Positions 45,587 to 55,063 of a stretch of DNA of 62,442 bases are shown here, piece after piece. Where the stretch lies: positions 1 through 62,442 of the forward strand of contig CAMDDZ010000028.1 of NCBI GenBank assembly GCA_945893145.1. Reading direction: 5' to 3'. The position numbers and the translations under genes were made by a program. Under the pieces are notes generated by a model, which saw nothing but the letters and a program-made list of their open reading frames with translations, did no database searches and had not been told where the DNA came from. Position 1 is the first letter of the stretch. Each line of letters begins with the position of its first letter. The DNA is from Rhodoplanes serenus (lineage in GTDB: Bacteria; Pseudomonadota; Alphaproteobacteria; Rhizobiales; Xanthobacteraceae).

Positions 45587-46198
45587 TTGGCTGCGCTTCT
45601 GGCCCTGAGCCGCGCGATTGACGAGTTCAGCAAGAGGCTTGGCTTTATCGCCAATTACCTCGTGCTGTTCGCAGCGCTGCTCAGCGCCGCCAATGCAGCC
45701 TTCCGCTATGGCATCAACGCCTTCATCGAGCTCAGCCGCGAGTATCACTTCCTCTCCGGCATCCAGACGCTGATCACCTGGTACGGCAACAATTCCAATT
45801 CGTTCCTCGAGGCGCAGTGGTACATGTTCGCCTTCATGGTGCTGCTCGGCGGCGCATGGACGCTGAAGGTCAACGAGCACGTCCGCGTCGATCTCCTGTA
45901 CGGCTGGGTCAGCGACCGCACCCGCATCTGGATCGATCTGCTCGGCAGCATTTTCTTCCTGATGCCGATGTGCATCGTTCTCACCTACGTCACTTGGCCC
46001 TGGTTCGTCGACGCCTGGTACTCCGGCGAGGTGTCCACCAACGCCGGCGGCTTGGTGCGCTGGCCGGTGAAGCTGATACTGCCGGTCGGCTTCGTGCTGA
46101 TGGCGCTCCAGGGCGTATCCGAAATCATCAAGTGCATCGCGGCGCTGATCGTGCCCGGCTACAAGCGCGAGCATGCCTACGAGGCACCGATGCAATGA
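45587..46198 (+). CDS. TRAP transporter small permease (DctQ)
   Basis: The four-helix small membrane subunit of a TRAP uptake system. The 203 residues show helices at about 20-40, 78-98, 115-137 and 160-182, and the loop LKVNEHVRVDLLYGWVSDR that is characteristic of DctQ. TTG 45587 follows GGGAGGCAACGAC. Its stop overlaps the start of the large permease (ATGA). The 266 bp upstream contain no gene. Confidence 0.92.
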   Translation: MAALLALSRAIDEFSKRLGFIANYLVLFAALLSAANAAFRYGINAFIELSREYHFLSGIQTLITWYGNNSNSFLEAQWYMFAFMVLLGGAWTLKVNEHVRVDLLYGWVSDRTRIWIDLLGSIFFLMPMCIVLTYVTWPWFVDAWYSGEVSTNAGGLVRWPVKLILPVGFVLMALQGVSEIIKCIAALIVPGYKREHAYEAPMQ

Positions 46199-47628
46199 TT
46201 ACGTTTGTGACCGACAACATGGCGCCGCTGATGTTCTGCGGCCTCATCCTGTTCATGCTGATCGGCTATCCGGCAGCCTTTTCGCTCGCCGCCGTCGGCC
46301 TGTTCTTTGGCTTCATCGGCATCGAGCTAGGCCTGATCCGGGCAGACTTCCTCGGCAACCTGACGTTTCAACTGTTCGCGATCGTCTCGAATGATCTCTT
46401 GCTCGCAATTCCGTTCTTCACGCTGATGGGCACCATCCTGGAACGATGCGGGCTGACCGAAGACCTGCTGGAAGGCTTCGGCCAATTGTTCGGGCCGATG
46501 CGCGGCGGCCTCTCTTACGCGGTGATCCTGGTCGGCGCGGTGCTCGGCGCCATCACCGGAACCGTTGCGGCTTCCGTGATCGCCATGGGCATCATCTCGA
46601 TGCCGGTGATGCTGCGTTACGGCTATTCGGTGCGGCACACCACGGGCGTGATCGCGGCCTCCGGCACCATCACCCAATTGATCCCGCCCTCGCTCGTTCT
46701 CGTCGTGCTGGCCGACCAGCTCGGCAAGTCGGTCGGCGACATGTATCTCGGCGCCATCGGACCGAGTTGCATCCAGGTCGCGCTGTTCGGGATTTACGTG
46801 GCGCTGCTCAGCCTCTGGCGTCCGCAGGACGTGCCGGCCCTGCCGCCGGAGGCGCGGACGCTGCGCGGCTGGGCACTGGTCTGGCGCTGCACCCGCGGCA
46901 TGGTGCCCTCAATCATCCTGATCTTCCTGGTGCTCGGCACCATTTTCCTCGGCCTTGCGACACCGACCGAAGCCGGCGCCATGGGCGTGGTCGGCGGCTT
47001 CATTCTCGCCTGGCTCAACCGCCGCCTGACGTGGGACCTTGTGTACCAGGCCATGTCCTCGACCATGCGCATCACCGCCTTTGTGGTGTTCATCCTGATC
47101 GGCGCGCGCGTCTTCAGCCTGGTGTTCCAGGGCGTCGGTGGCAAGGAATGGATCGAGCACCTGCTGACAACGCTGCCTGGCGGCGCCGTTGGCTTCCTGG
47201 TGTTCGTCAACCTGTTCATCTTTGTGATCGCGTTCTTCCTCGATTTCTTCGAGATCGCGTTCATCATCATCCCGCTGCTGGCGCCCGTTGCAACCAAGCT
47301 CGGCATCGACCTGATCTGGTTCGGCGTGCTGATCGGCGCCAACGTGCAGACGAGCTTCATGCACCCGCCCTTCGGCTTTGCGCTGTTCTACATACGAGGC
47401 ATCGCGCCGCCCTCGGTAAAGAGTAGCGACATCTACATGGGCGCAATCCCCTGGGTGTTCTTGCAGGTGATCCTGGTCGCCATCGTGATCGTGTGGCCGC
47501 AGACCGTGACCTTCCTGCTCGACAAGCCGCCGGTGGTCGATCCGAGGAAGATCGAGGAGCAGATGCGCGGGCTGCCGAGCTTCGAACCATTGCCGCCGCC
47601 CGACTTCAACATCTCGCCGTCGCGATAG
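46195..47628 (+). CDS. TRAP transporter large permease (DctM)
   Basis: The 477-residue large membrane subunit, the ion-coupled channel part of the TRAP system. It has about 12 hydrophobic helices and family landmarks: ILERCGLTEDLLEGFGQLFG, TQLIPPSLVLVVLADQ, the TPTEAGAMGVVGGF segment near 260 and DFFEIAFIIIPLLAP near 345. Overlaps dctQ by 4 bp. Its binding protein is the convergent gene at 47704. Confidence 0.93.
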   Translation: MITFVTDNMAPLMFCGLILFMLIGYPAAFSLAAVGLFFGFIGIELGLIRADFLGNLTFQLFAIVSNDLLLAIPFFTLMGTILERCGLTEDLLEGFGQLFGPMRGGLSYAVILVGAVLGAITGTVAASVIAMGIISMPVMLRYGYSVRHTTGVIAASGTITQLIPPSLVLVVLADQLGKSVGDMYLGAIGPSCIQVALFGIYVALLSLWRPQDVPALPPEARTLRGWALVWRCTRGMVPSIILIFLVLGTIFLGLATPTEAGAMGVVGGFILAWLNRRLTWDLVYQAMSSTMRITAFVVFILIGARVFSLVFQGVGGKEWIEHLLTTLPGGAVGFLVFVNLFIFVIAFFLDFFEIAFIIIPLLAPVATKLGIDLIWFGVLIGANVQTSFMHPPFGFALFYIRGIAPPSVKSSDIYMGAIPWVFLQVILVAIVIVWPQTVTFLLDKPPVVDPRKIEEQMRGLPSFEPLPPPDFNISPSR

Positions 47629-47648
47629 CGCGCCATTACCTCAAGCAA

Positions 47649-47676
47649 AAGCCCCGGAGAATCGTCTCCGGGGCTT
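47649..47676. terminator. Bidirectional hairpin terminator between dctM and the binding-protein gene
   Basis: AAGCCCCGGAGA-ATCG-TCTCCGGGGCTT forms a 12-bp stem. On the minus strand it is followed by TTTTGC, so it best ends the binding-protein transcript, but it can serve both convergent genes. Confidence 0.75.
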
Positions 47677-47703
47677 CGCATTTCGCGATATGTGTTTGCG
47701 CGA

Positions 47704-48795
47704 TCAGCTGCGCCCGCGCATGCGCATCATGAAGTTGTCGAAGCCGCCCTCGGCGATCTGCATCCACGCATAGGAGTCGGAGCGGTACGGCACCAAGCTG
47801 TCGTACATTTTCTTGAACATCGGGTTTGATTGCGACAGTTCGGCATAGATGTCGCCCGCGGCCTTATAACAGGCCTCCATAATGTCCTGCGGGAAAGCCC
47901 GTAACACGGCACCGCTGGACAGCAATCGTTTGAGCGCGGGGACATTGAGGTAATCGTAGCGAGCCAGCACCCACTGCCAGGACTCGGCTGAAGCCGTGAT
48001 GATTGCAGACTGGTACGGCTTCGGCAGCGCATTCCACTTCGCCGTGTTGATGATGTTGTGAGACTGGCCGCAGCCTTCCCACCAGCCCGGGTAGTAGTAG
48101 TACTTGGCGACCTTGTAGAAGCCGAGCTTCTCGTCATCATGAGGGCCAACCCATTCGGCGGCGTCGAGCGTGCCCTTCTCCAACGCCGGGTAGATATCGG
48201 GCGCGGCAAGCTGTTGCGGGACGACGCCGACGCGGCTGAGGATTCGGCCCGCGAAGCCGCCGACGCGGAACTTTAGCCCCTGCAAATCGCCGAGGTTGGC
48301 GAGTTCCTTGCGATACCAGCCGCCCATCTGCGCGCCGGTGTTGAGCGACGGGAAGCCGATGCAGTTGTAGCCCTTCAACAGCTCATTCATCAGCTCGTTG
48401 CCGCCGCCGAAGTTTTGCCAGGCGTTGATCTGCCGGGCGTTGAGGCCAAACGGCAACGCGGTGCCGAACGTGAACGACGGATCCTTGCCGAAATAATAGT
48501 AGAGCGCGGTGCTGCCCATCTCGACGGTGCCGGCCTGCACCGCGTCGAGCACTTGCAGACCGGGCACGATCTCGCCGGCCGCGAACAGCTGGATCTGGAA
48601 CTTGTTGTCGGTGATTTCGGCGACGCGCTTCGCGAACAGCTCGCAGCCGCCGTAGAGCGTGTCGAGCGACTTCGGCCAACTCGCCGTCATGCGCCATTTG
48701 GTTTCCGGCATCGATTGCGCGATCGCCGGAGCGGCGATCACAGCCGAAGCCGCGGCGCCGGCGCCGGCCACTTTTAGAAATTCACGACGTTTCAT
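47704..48795 (-). CDS. TRAP transporter substrate-binding protein (TakP/DctP family)
   Basis: A periplasmic receptor of 363 residues, exported by the twin-arginine route (KRREFLKVAGAGAAASAV, cleavage after AIA). Landmarks of the TakP-like family, which binds 2-oxoacids or lactate: ELFAKRVAEITDNKFQIQLFAAGEI is typical of DctP, here given in part, and EWVGPHDDEKLGFYKVA followed by YYYYPGWWEG. The conserved Arg of the ligand site lies in KFRVGG. RBS GAGGGAAACG. It is convergent with its permeases, so the two halves have separate promoters. Confidence 0.9.
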   Translation of the reverse strand: MKRREFLKVAGAGAAASAVIAAPAIAQSMPETKWRMTASWPKSLDTLYGGCELFAKRVAEITDNKFQIQLFAAGEIVPGLQVLDAVQAGTVEMGSTALYYYFGKDPSFTFGTALPFGLNARQINAWQNFGGGNELMNELLKGYNCIGFPSLNTGAQMGGWYRKELANLGDLQGLKFRVGGFAGRILSRVGVVPQQLAAPDIYPALEKGTLDAAEWVGPHDDEKLGFYKVAKYYYYPGWWEGCGQSHNIINTAKWNALPKPYQSAIITASAESWQWVLARYDYLNVPALKRLLSSGAVLRAFPQDIMEACYKAAGDIYAELSQSNPMFKKMYDSLVPYRSDSYAWMQIAEGGFDNFMMRMRGRS

Positions 48796-48978
48796 GGCGT
48801 TTCCCTCTTGGTGTGCTTGCCGACCCCGCGGAGGAATCCGCGGCCACCCTTCGCGGGTGTTTCCCGTCGGACAGCTCCCGCCATGTTAGGGGACAATTTC
48901 GCCGGGCGGAACTGGCGTCGCGGGCGCTCTCCGCCTTTTTCTGCGCCACTGTTAAGGCCAGCTCTTGACGCAAAATAA

Positions 48979-49003
48979 CGCCCCGGAGCCGAAGCTCCGG
49001 GCG
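48979..49003. other. Hairpin in the leader of the exonuclease-fusion gene
   Basis: A ten-pair stem CCCCGGAGC-CGAA-GCTCCGGG, with a one-base bulge, lies about 50 bp before the chosen start. Role unknown; it may be the end of a leader or a protein-binding site. Confidence 0.3.
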
Positions 49004-49054
49004 ATCTATGGAAAAGATAAACCATTGAGTATGGTGATCATAGGAAGAGCGCCC

Positions 49055-51187
49055 ATGGTCATCCGCAACTCCGCTCCGCTGATTGCGCTTGATGCCGTCG
49101 TCCTCGACACCGAAACGACGGGTCTTGATCCGGTTTCCGCCCGGATCGTGGAGATCGGGGCGGTGCGCTTGGTCGGTGGGCGCGTCAAACCGGACGACTC
49201 GTTTCAGCGTTTGGTGCGTCCTGACGTATCCATTCCGTCGGCTGCGAGCGCGATCCACCAAATCGACGACGCTAAGGTCGCCAATGCACCGCGATTTGCA
49301 AAAATTTGGCCGGAGCTATCCGAATATATCGGCGACATGATCGTCATCGGACACGCGATCGGGTTCGATCTTGCAGTACTCAAGCGCGAATGTGAGCGGT
49401 CAGGGATTGCGTTCCGCCTGCCGCGCACACTGGATACACGTCTACTCGCCCAGGTCGCCAAGCCAAATCTGGCAGGATTTGCCCTCGAAGGTTTGGCTTC
49501 ATGGTTGGGCATCGAACTCGCACAGCGGCATTCCGCACTCGGTGATGCTCTAACCACGGCTCGCATCTTTACCGCGCTTGTGCCCAAGCTCCGGGACGGC
49601 GGCATTCGGACGTTCGGCGAAGCGGCACAAGCCTGCCGAGCCATGACCAACGTGCTTGACGAGCAACACCGTGCCGGCTGGGTTGAGGCCGTTGGCACGC
49701 CAGACCGCGCAGACATCGAGCGGACGCTAGGCCGGATCGACAGCTATCCCTATCGGCATCGTATCCGCGACGTCATGCGGACTCCGGCACAATTTGTCAC
49801 CGCCAACACTTCCTTGGCCAAGGCGCTTGGTCAGATGATGGCTGAGCGCGTCTCTTCGCTGTATGTGCAGTCCGCTGTAGGTGATCGCAATGATTTACGG
49901 GCGACCGAGATCGGTATCATCACCGAACGCGATGTGTTGCGAGCCGTCTCCAATTACGCCGGCGGCGCACTCGACATGCCGGTTGAAAAACTGATGAACC
50001 GGCCCCTGGCAGTGGTCCCCGCGGATGCATTCGTTTACCGGGCCATCGGCAGAATGAGCCGATTGGGCGTGCGACACCTCGGCGTGGTCGATGAGGCGGG
50101 TGAGGTTATCGGCGCTCTGTCCGCTCGCGACTTGCTGCGATTGCGCGCGAGCGAGGCGGTATCACTGGGCGACGAGATCGAGGAAGCCCGCGACGTCCAC
50201 GGACTCGGTGCGGCATGGGCTAAATTGCCGCAAGTGGTGGCTGCGCTCCTGGCCGAAGGAGTGAGCGCAATCGATGTGGCTGCCGTTATTTCGCACGAAC
50301 TCGGCGCTCTAACGCGACAGGCCGCCATTATCGCCGAAGAACGAATGCGTGAAGCGGGCCACGGCGAGCCAAAATGCGCCTATGCGGTGGCCGTGCTTGG
50401 CTCGGCCGGCCGCGGCGAGAGCCTGCTGGCGATGGATCAGGATAATGCTTTGGTCTTTGCCAACGGCGCGCCGGGCAGCCCGGACGATGCATGGTTTGAG
50501 AAGCTTGGGATTCACATTGCAGACATCCTGCATGAGGTCGGCGTGCCCTATTGCAAGGGCGGTGTCATGGCGAAAAATCCGCAATGGCGCGGCTCGGTTG
50601 CTACCTGGCGCCAACGCATCCACGATTGGATCCGCGCTTCCAAGCCGGAGGATCTCCTGTCGGTCGACATTTTCTTCGACCTGCGCCCGGTTCATGGAGA
50701 CGGCCGGCTTTGTACGACCCTGTGGCGCGAGGCGTTCGACGCCGCCCACGGCGAAATCGGTTTCGCCAAACTGTTGGCCGATGCCTCCGGCGGCGTTGAA
50801 AGCGCCTTCGGACTATTCCGACAGTTCAAGACGAAAGAGGGCCGGATCGACTTGAAGAAGTCAGGCCTGTTCGGCGTCGTGAGCACCGCCCGTGTGCTCG
50901 CCATCCGCCATCATGTTGTGGAGCGCTCGACGTCCGCTCGGCTTGCCGGCGTCAAGGTACTTGCGATCGGCGCCGAAAGTGACCTCGACGCGCTGCTTGA
51001 TGCTCAGGAAACTTTTCTCGATCTTTTGGCTGCGCAACAGATCGAGGATATTGAGCGCGGAACGTCTCCTTCGAACGCAGTTGCGGTCAAGCACTTATCG
51101 TCAAATAACCGAACCCGGCTGCGCACTGCTCTTGAGGCGGTTCAACATCTGGATGACCTCAAGCGTGATCTTTTGTTCAAGACCTAA
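49055..51187 (+). CDS. DEDDh exonuclease - CBS pair - DUF294 nucleotidyltransferase fusion
   Basis: A 710-residue three-part cytosolic protein. Residues 10-180 are a DnaQ-like exonuclease with the full DEDDh set (Asp18, Glu20, Asp105, His159, Asp164). Residues about 237-365 are two CBS motifs (IRDVMRTPAQFVTANTSL; VEKLMNRPLAVVPADAF), an adenine-nucleotide sensor. Residues 440-710 are the DUF294 nucleotidyltransferase and C-terminal domain, with GSAGRGE (449-455) and DQD (461-463). DUF294-CBS proteins are often next to VC_2705-type symporters, as here. The start at 49055 follows GGAAGAG; earlier ATGs at 48965 and GTG-rich leader codons lack one. Function is probably regulatory. Confidence 0.87.
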   Translation: MVIRNSAPLIALDAVVLDTETTGLDPVSARIVEIGAVRLVGGRVKPDDSFQRLVRPDVSIPSAASAIHQIDDAKVANAPRFAKIWPELSEYIGDMIVIGHAIGFDLAVLKRECERSGIAFRLPRTLDTRLLAQVAKPNLAGFALEGLASWLGIELAQRHSALGDALTTARIFTALVPKLRDGGIRTFGEAAQACRAMTNVLDEQHRAGWVEAVGTPDRADIERTLGRIDSYPYRHRIRDVMRTPAQFVTANTSLAKALGQMMAERVSSLYVQSAVGDRNDLRATEIGIITERDVLRAVSNYAGGALDMPVEKLMNRPLAVVPADAFVYRAIGRMSRLGVRHLGVVDEAGEVIGALSARDLLRLRASEAVSLGDEIEEARDVHGLGAAWAKLPQVVAALLAEGVSAIDVAAVISHELGALTRQAAIIAEERMREAGHGEPKCAYAVAVLGSAGRGESLLAMDQDNALVFANGAPGSPDDAWFEKLGIHIADILHEVGVPYCKGGVMAKNPQWRGSVATWRQRIHDWIRASKPEDLLSVDIFFDLRPVHGDGRLCTTLWREAFDAAHGEIGFAKLLADASGGVESAFGLFRQFKTKEGRIDLKKSGLFGVVSTARVLAIRHHVVERSTSARLAGVKVLAIGAESDLDALLDAQETFLDLLAAQQIEDIERGTSPSNAVAVKHLSSNNRTRLRTALEAVQHLDDLKRDLLFKT

Positions 51188-51294
51188 TCACTACTACTCC
51201 AAGATTAGCTCGTGCAGGCAGCCTGTGTGAAGTTCTCCGGTCTGCTTGACTTGCGACTTGCACGCCGCCCACTGGGCCGTCATCCTTCAGACCA

Positions 51295-51522
51295 ATGCCA
51301 CCCTATGTGCCAAAATATGTCCGCCCGGAAGACGCCGCGCAAAGCCGCGCACAATTGAAGCGGCGGCTGATTGGGACCGCGATTGCCATCCCGGTCGCCT
51401 TCATATTTCTGGCGTTTGGCTACAGCGATCAAGCGCCGGCATTCCTTCGTAGTAGCATCGTCGCGGTCGATCGTGCGCTCGGTTATCCTATAATCGGGCT
51501 TCTGAGCCTGATCCTCGGATAG
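51295..51522 (+). CDS. Small single-pass membrane protein, unknown
   Basis: A 75-residue protein: a basic, Tyr/Pro-rich N-terminus (MPPYVPKYVRPEDAAQ), a membrane helix at about 24-44 (LIGTAIAIPVAFIFLAFGY) and a second hydrophobic stretch near the end. No family recognised. It lies between the fusion gene and a divergent hypothetical gene in the symporter locus. Confidence 0.5.
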   Translation: MPPYVPKYVRPEDAAQSRAQLKRRLIGTAIAIPVAFIFLAFGYSDQAPAFLRSSIVAVDRALGYPIIGLLSLILG

Positions 51523-51620
51523 CAATGCTCGCACTCACCGCGCTGCTGTAGGTAGAAGGTCATCGAGGGTGGGCGAATTGCCGCCCAACTGGCTGCCTGC
51601 CTTTGCGCAGAGAAACGTTT

Positions 51621-52235
51621 TTATGTCAGACTTGCGCGCAGCGAATTGGTGACCGCCGCGGTGTCCAGGCGATTAGCCAGTTCGTCGTGGATGTTGCACA
51701 TCGTCACGCGCAAGTAGCTGCGCACCGCTGGGGCATCCCTGCCTCGCAGTTTCTCGTGGATTGGCATGAGATCGAAATAGGCGTCTGCAAATTGCTCCGG
51801 CACATCCTTGGCCCATTTCGGCGGATGCAACCCGATGAGCGCCAGCCGGTGCGCAAGCTCTTCGCGCAAGTCGCTCCAGACGCGGTCACCGAGCGCTATG
51901 GGCACCGGATAACGATCGAAGACCGTCAGAACGAGCGTGCGTAGTCGCTCTAGCTGGTCGTTTTGGTCGGAGCGGTCGGCAGGGCGCAACAAGCCCGCAG
52001 CCAATTCCGCCACCATTGCGAGACCGAGCGGATAGGCGCGCCAGCGCGAATTGTCGGCTGCTGCTTGGAATTCCGGCTCGCGAAACAGGACCTTGGCGTA
52101 GTGTCCGGCGCGTGCGCGCGAATATTCGTAGATGCCCTTTTGTGCCACGAAAGCGGCGCGCTGATCGATGAAGTCGGCAAGGGCATGCGCATCCCGAATC
52201 GGCGGATCGCGGCGAAATAGATCAAGCAGTCCCAT
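51621..52235 (-). CDS. Conserved hypothetical protein of the symporter locus
   Basis: A 204-residue soluble, mostly helical protein without signal or membrane segment. Regions such as KGIYEYSRARAGHYAKVLF and GLAMVAELAAGLLRP look well folded and conserved-like, and I recall similar proteins next to VC_2705-type symporters, but I cannot name the family. ATG 52235 is preferred over a TTG two codons earlier. Opposite in direction to the transporter genes. Confidence 0.7.
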   Translation of the reverse strand: MGLLDLFRRDPPIRDAHALADFIDQRAAFVAQKGIYEYSRARAGHYAKVLFREPEFQAAADNSRWRAYPLGLAMVAELAAGLLRPADRSDQNDQLERLRTLVLTVFDRYPVPIALGDRVWSDLREELAHRLALIGLHPPKWAKDVPEQFADAYFDLMPIHEKLRGRDAPAVRSYLRVTMCNIHDELANRLDTAAVTNSLRASLT

Positions 52236-52530
52236 GCGCAAAAGTTCTCATAAAAAGAGTCTATCCGGCCACCGTCCACAGATGGCATGGTCCTGTTGTT
52301 ATCTCAAAAGCTGAACATCTTCAGCCATATAATCGGTCTACGACAAAAGTCGTATAGGGCTGATATTTACACGATGTTTATAGTGACAACACCGGAACCT
52401 GCGCCGAACGAAGCGCGGACCGGGCGTCCGTTGCGGGGGCAACGCTTAGACATCGTTGGTTGGGCGATCCCTCGCCGTTATACCGGCCCGCGTCGCGGGC
52501 GGGTCCTAGATGCAGGGAAGGTACCGACCC

Positions 52531-52806
52531 ATGGCTCAGCCCGACAGTAAGGCCAACGAAGAGGCTCACTGGAACAAGACGACCCAATTGATGTTCATCC
52601 ATCTCGGCGTGTGGTTCTTCTTCGGCTACGTGATCCACATGTTCGTCGTTCCGCTCAACAAAATCGTCATTCCGGTCCTCGGGTTCCCGCTTGGTTTCTA
52701 CATGGCCGCGCAGGGTTCACTGATCGTGTTCGTCGTCATGCTGTTTGTGTTCGCGTGGCAGCAGAATCGAATCGATCGCCAACACGGCTACGCCGAAGAA
52801 GATTGA
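52531..52806 (+). CDS. DUF4212 small subunit of sodium/monocarboxylate symporter
   Basis: A 91-residue membrane protein with two helices (LGVWFFFGYVIHMFVVPL and GSLIVFVVMLFVFAWQ), the DUF4212 pattern of the small partner of VC_2705-type symporters. ATG 52531 follows AGGGAAGG. It ends 14 bp before the symporter gene. The 295 bp before it (52236-52530) have no gene and should hold the promoter. Confidence 0.9.
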   Translation: MAQPDSKANEEAHWNKTTQLMFIHLGVWFFFGYVIHMFVVPLNKIVIPVLGFPLGFYMAAQGSLIVFVVMLFVFAWQQNRIDRQHGYAEED

Positions 52807-52820
52807 GGGAGGATCAGATC

Positions 52821-54824
52821 ATGGCCACTCAGACAACGACCTCGGCTGACGCCTTCTATAAACAGCTCGGCCGGATGTACGGCACTTACGCGGGCGGCTT
52901 TGTCGCATTCGTTCTTCTGCTCGCAGTGCTCGAACAAGTCGGCGTACCGAACAAGGTTCTCGGCTATCTGTTCGTGTTTTTCACGCTTGCGGTCTACGCC
53001 ATCATTGGCGTCATGACCCGTACGGCGCAGCTCTCGGAATATTACGTCGCAGGTCGGCGCGTGCCGGCGTTCTACAACGGCATGGCGACCGGCGCCGACT
53101 GGATGTCGGCGGCTTCCTTCGTCGGCATGGCCGGAACGCTGTTCCTGTTCGGCTATGACGGCATCGCCTGGGTGCTCGGCTGGACCGGCGGCTTCGTGCT
53201 GGTGTCGATCCTGGTCGGGCCGTACCTGCGCAAGTTCGGCGCCTATACGGTGCCCGACTTCATGGCGTTCCGCTTCGGCGGCAACTTCGCGCGCTTCCTC
53301 GCGGTGATCGTGCTGGTGTGCTGTTCCTTCACCTATGTGACGGCGCAGATCTACGGCACCGGCCTGATCGCCTCGCGCTTCTTGGGCATGCAGTTCGAGA
53401 TCGCGGTGTTCGCGGGCCTGGTCGGCATCCTGCTCTGCGCGATGCTGGGCGGCATGCGCGCGGTGACTTGGACGCAGATCGCGCAATACATCGTGCTGAT
53501 CATCGCGTACCTCACTCCGATCGTGATCCTATCCACCAAGAAGTTCGGTATTCCAATCCCCGAGCTGACCTACGGCGTGGCGATCGCGGAAATCACGGCG
53601 CGCGAAGGCCAGATGCTGTCGAGCAACTTGGCAACGCTGTGCACGGCCACGAGCTGCCCCGCGGGGTCGCTCAAGCCGCACATCGAACCGTTCATCAACT
53701 ACAGCCCGTTGAACTTCTTCGGCATCATCTTCTGCATGATGGTGGGCACGGCATCGCTGCCGCACATCCTGATGCGTTACTTCACGACGCCGTCGGTGAA
53801 GGAAGCGCGGGATTCGGTCGCCTGGTCGCTGCTGTTCATCTTCCTGCTCTACTTCTCGGCGCCAGCCTACGCGGCGTTCTCGAAGCTGGAGGTCTACACC
53901 AACATCATCGGCAGCAACGTCAGCTCGCTCAAGCCGTGGCTATTTACCTGGGGCGAACTGGGGTTGATCCAGATCTGCGGCAAGAGCGTTGCCAATGTTC
54001 AAGCCGCTATCGATGCCTGCAAGGCGGTCGCCGGTCATGCCGGCGTCGTTCGATTGCAAGATTTCGTCATCAACCCAGACGTGATCGTGCTTTCCACGCC
54101 GGAGATCGCTGGCCTTCCCTACGTGATCTCTGGCCTGGTCGCCGCCGGCGGTCTCGCCGCCGCGCTCTCCACCGCCGATGGCCTGCTGCTCGCCATCGCC
54201 AACGCGCTCAGCCACGACATCTACTACAAAATGCTCGACCCGAATGCGCCGACCATCCGTCGGCTCACGGTGGCCCGGGTGCTGTTGTTCTTCGTGGCCG
54301 TGGCTTCGGCGGCCCTCGCCGCGACCAAACCGGGCGACATCCTGGCCATGGTGGGCTGGGCATTCTCGCTCGCGATGGCGGGTAACTTCCCAGTGCTCGT
54401 CATGGGCATCTGGTGGAAGCGCGCGACGACAGCCGGCGCAATCTGCGGAATGATTGCCGGATTTGGCCTCTGCCTGTTCTATCTCCTCGTCAGCCGTTAC
54501 TACCCCGGCATCGGCGTGAAATACTTCGCCATGACGTCGTTGCTCAATCCAGTGACGGGCGGTCCGATCATCGCGGACCTGCAGGCGGCGATGGCGCTTC
54601 CCAACGCCATGGAGTCTTGGCCAACCCTGGCGCATCCGCTGGCCAACAAGGTCGGCTGGTTCAACCTCAACAACATCAACTGCGGTCTGTTGGGGATGCC
54701 GCTCGGCTTCCTGGTGATCTACGTCGTCAGCTTGATGACCAAGGCACCGTCTGCGGAGATGCAGGCCTTCATCGACGAGATCCGCAAGCCGCGAGGCAAC
54801 ACGGTTCTCCAAGAGAAGAGCTGA
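52821..54824 (+). CDS. Sodium:solute symporter, VC_2705 subfamily
   Basis: A 667-residue secondary transporter of the SSS family with 13-14 predicted helices, probably taking up acetate or another short carboxylate with Na+. Landmarks are SEYYVAGRRVPAFYNGMATGADWMS near 70, the sodium-site region GTASLPHILMRYFTTPSV, and ALSTADGLLLAIANALSHDI near 455. About 60 extra residues, rich in polar and Cys, lie near 265-300, a common insertion in this subgroup. Strong ribosome site GAGGGAGGATC. Followed by a clear terminator. Confidence 0.92.
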   Translation: MATQTTTSADAFYKQLGRMYGTYAGGFVAFVLLLAVLEQVGVPNKVLGYLFVFFTLAVYAIIGVMTRTAQLSEYYVAGRRVPAFYNGMATGADWMSAASFVGMAGTLFLFGYDGIAWVLGWTGGFVLVSILVGPYLRKFGAYTVPDFMAFRFGGNFARFLAVIVLVCCSFTYVTAQIYGTGLIASRFLGMQFEIAVFAGLVGILLCAMLGGMRAVTWTQIAQYIVLIIAYLTPIVILSTKKFGIPIPELTYGVAIAEITAREGQMLSSNLATLCTATSCPAGSLKPHIEPFINYSPLNFFGIIFCMMVGTASLPHILMRYFTTPSVKEARDSVAWSLLFIFLLYFSAPAYAAFSKLEVYTNIIGSNVSSLKPWLFTWGELGLIQICGKSVANVQAAIDACKAVAGHAGVVRLQDFVINPDVIVLSTPEIAGLPYVISGLVAAGGLAAALSTADGLLLAIANALSHDIYYKMLDPNAPTIRRLTVARVLLFFVAVASAALAATKPGDILAMVGWAFSLAMAGNFPVLVMGIWWKRATTAGAICGMIAGFGLCLFYLLVSRYYPGIGVKYFAMTSLLNPVTGGPIIADLQAAMALPNAMESWPTLAHPLANKVGWFNLNNINCGLLGMPLGFLVIYVVSLMTKAPSAEMQAFIDEIRKPRGNTVLQEKS

Positions 54825-54847
54825 TCGGCAAGACCGATCGACGAACG

Positions 54848-54875
54848 AGCGGGGCCCTCTTGGGCCCCGCTTTTT
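54848..54875 (+). terminator. Rho-independent terminator of the symporter gene
   Basis: AGCGGGGCCC-TCTT-GGGCCCCGCT, a 10-bp stem, followed by TTTTT and CTTT. Confidence 0.93.
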
Positions 54876-55063
54876 CTTTGCCAATCGTAGCCGCGACACG
54901 TCCCCCGGGCGAAATCGGACAAATTGCCAAAGTCCGCGCAATTCAACGAACGGGGCGTTGCGGCCTTCTTCCCGCGCGTGACGCAGCCGAATTGACCGGC
55001 TACGCTCTCTGTCGTGGCGGGGTCGGCCGGCCGATCATCCGCGATGTTGGGGGCAGCTGCTTC

